Assembly (NCBI GenBank): GCA_030734395.1
Contig: JAUZTG010000041.1
Span: 2,418,001 to 2,482,000 of the forward strand
DNA from: Sarocladium kiliense
Taxonomy: Eukaryota; Ascomycota; Sordariomycetes; Hypocreales; Sarocladiaceae
Reading direction: 5' to 3'
DNA: 64,000 nt
Shown here: in pieces, positions 62,637 to 64,000 of the stretch
How positions within the stretch are numbered: the stretch's first letter is position 1
Layout: each line of letters starts with the position of its first letter
Translations under genes and position numbers: made by a program
The notes under the pieces: model-generated
Databases searched by the model: none
The model's input: only the letters and a program-made list of their open reading frames with translations
What the model was told of the DNA's origin: nothing

Positions 62637-62894
62637 CTGGTGAGAAATGCCGCTGCATTGGTGTTGAGGGCGAAGGGGAAGAAGGCCGGTTGGTCGGCTG
62701 AGGGGTTGGTTGAAGAGGATCTATGAGTTGAGTATGGCGTTTGGGATGATGGCAGGATTGGCGCAAAGAGGAACTCAGGAATGTCGAGACGAATAGAAAA
62801 GAATTAGCATCAGAAAGACACCAGACAAAATCACCAACTTGTACTTGAAGTCAACTTTTATCATCTAAAGCTATCTTCTGGATGAAGAACCTCA

Positions 62895-64000
62895 TCATCT
62901 CCTCCTTGCACCTCCTCCCGCCCCAGCATCTCCCCTCTCCGCTAAACTCACCACCTCCGAAATGCCCGCCGCCTCCTGCTCCTCCTCCAACGCCGTAATC
63001 TCCTCCCTGCAATCCCACCACTTCTCCTCACTCAGCTCAAACGCCTTCGTCTTGATCTCCTTGATCGTCAGAGTCTCGGGTTGGACACCCTTCCAGCGCA
63101 GACTGGTCATGAGAATCTCTTGCCATTCCGCGGACGTGCGGACGAAAAATTCGCGACGAGATTCGAAGGGCTGAGGAGGGAGTTTGTTAGTCGTTTCTGG
63201 GACATTGAAGCTTGGAGAGGTGGAGTTGCGTACTCTTGGGTGAGGGAGACCATCATCGACTGTTGTGGCGACGGTCTCGGTGTCGTCTTCGTCAGAAGTA
63301 GCAGATGGTGCAGATGCTTCAGAAGAAGTGTCTGAAATCTCGTCCTGCTTCTTCTTACGCTTGCTTGGCGTGTGAATCTGCGCCCTGTCTTCCTGCTCCT
63401 CATCTTCCTCGTCGTCCTCATCCTCGTCTTCCTCCTCTTCGTCGTCATCATCCTCCTCGTCTTCGTCCTCAGATTCCTGTAGACAAGTCAGCATTATTCG
63501 CCTCAACATAGTATCGGTGACACGTACGACCCAGTCCTCGTTGGGACGCATGAAGATCTCCTTGCAGCCGTCCAACTTGTCAAGGTTGATAGCGTACAAG
63601 TCGTCGAATGTGAACTCTCGATCTCCTTTCTCAAAGGTCCCGCCATAGATGTAAAGAATGTCGTCCTGCACCGTAAGCTGCGCGTTAAAGCGCATGTGTG
63701 GCGGTTCTAGTGTGACCGGCATCTCTTTGGTTGGCTTTTCATCTTCGTTAACTTCTTCCTTCTTCTCGAGCTCGATATCGTCTGCATCGTCTAACGATGC
63801 GCCACTGTTCAGAGCTGCGAGATTTCGAAGCAGTTCATCTTCATTCGCTTGACCACGACCTCGCCGTCCACCTCTTGACTCAATAGCCACCTTTTTCTGC
63901 TGACGAGGCTTCCGGAGTGCCAAAGGCATGAACCTGTTCCGCTCGATATTCCAGGCAAACAGCTGATTGAAGAACTCGCTGTCGATACCATCTTCACTCT
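62895..64000 (-). CDS. Kelch-repeat protein (Kel3/KLHDC4-like), partial
   Basis: C-terminal part of a kelch protein whose 5' part lies beyond the right edge. Exons in coding order: >64000-63528, 63476-63234, 63170-62895. Visible pieces are the end of the beta-propeller (FNQLFAWNIERNRFMPLALR, then LTVQDDILYIYGGTFEKGDR and FTFDDLYAINLDKLD), an Asp/Glu-rich acidic stretch, and a C-terminal domain of the type found after kelch repeats in Kel3/KLHDC4 proteins (EFFVRTSAEWQEILM, then FELSEEKWWDCREEITALEE). Both introns (51 and 63 bp) are multiples of three and contain no stop, so unspliced forms would still be translated. Yeast Kel3 is poorly characterised; the human counterpart is KLHDC4. The last residues are Gly/Arg-rich. 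Confidence 0.85.
   Translation of the reverse strand, partial: SEDGIDSEFFNQLFAWNIERNRFMPLALRKPRQQKKVAIESRGGRRGRGQANEDELLRNLAALNSGASLDDADDIELEKKEEVNEDEKPTKEMPVTLEPPHMRFNAQLTVQDDILYIYGGTFEKGDREFTFDDLYAINLDKLDGCKEIFMRPNEDWVVRVTDTMLRRIMLTCLQESEDEDEEDDDDEEEEDEDEDDEEDEEQEDRAQIHTPSKRKKKQDEISDTSSEASAPSATSDEDDTETVATTVDDGLPHPRVRNSTSPSFNVPETTNKLPPQPFESRREFFVRTSAEWQEILMTSLRWKGVQPETLTIKEIKTKAFELSEEKWWDCREEITALEEEQEAAGISEVVSLAERGDAGAGGGARRR

Overview
The window is nuclear DNA of a filamentous ascomycete (Pezizomycotina; a dothideomycete-like fungus is my guess, not shown). The reasons are short GT-AG introns, mostly 49-83 bp with CTAAC/CTGAC branch-like motifs, and genes packed on both strands with 0.3-2 kb spacers. 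The gene repertoire is also fungal: Trs65, Sld3, Rrs1, Hal2, CorA-like membrane proteins and OTT_1508-type deaminases. All gene models were built by hand by joining frames at GT/AG sites with matching phase. Exon coordinates are given in each entry.

Layout. 0.6-3.2 kb: RhoGAP gene (+). 4.3-4.9: RRS1 (-), divergent from the mitoribosomal DAP3/mS29 gene (+, 5.3-6.7). 7.0-9.7: MCM7 (-), divergent from PEX1 (+, 10.2-13.9) across a promoter carrying G1/S-type elements. 14.9-18.1: CorA-like membrane protein (+). 18.4-19.5: Hal2-type bisphosphate nucleotidase (-). 21.2-23.2: OTT_1508-like deaminase (-), flanked by empty spacers. 24.0-29.2: CHD1 remodeler (-). 31.3-33.4: RLI1/ABCE1 (+). 34.2-37.0: PRP40 (-), divergent from TRS65 (+, 37.4-39.2). 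39.4-42.4: SLD3 (-). 42.7-44.8: membrane-anchored carboxylesterase (-). 47.2-48.9: homeodomain transcription factor (-). 48.9-58.6: a 9.7-kb stretch with no gene I can support. 58.6-59.5: HAD phosphatase (-). 60.9-61.8: pyroglutamyl peptidase I (+). 62.4-62.6: 56-residue Cys-rich protein (+). 62.9-64.0: kelch protein with an acidic tail (-), running off the right edge.

Most genes are conserved housekeeping functions: replication (MCM7, SLD3), ribosome biogenesis and recycling (RRS1, RLI1, DAP3), splicing (PRP40), chromatin (CHD1), peroxisome (PEX1) and trafficking (TRS65). There is no operon or biosynthetic cluster, and I found no CRISPR array, rRNA, or tRNA I could support. The least ordinary items are the deaminase-family gene, the 9.7-kb desert upstream of the homeobox gene with a perfect 12-bp hairpin, the tiny Cys-rich two-exon gene, and the putative G1/S promoter elements of MCM7 and, more weakly, SLD3.
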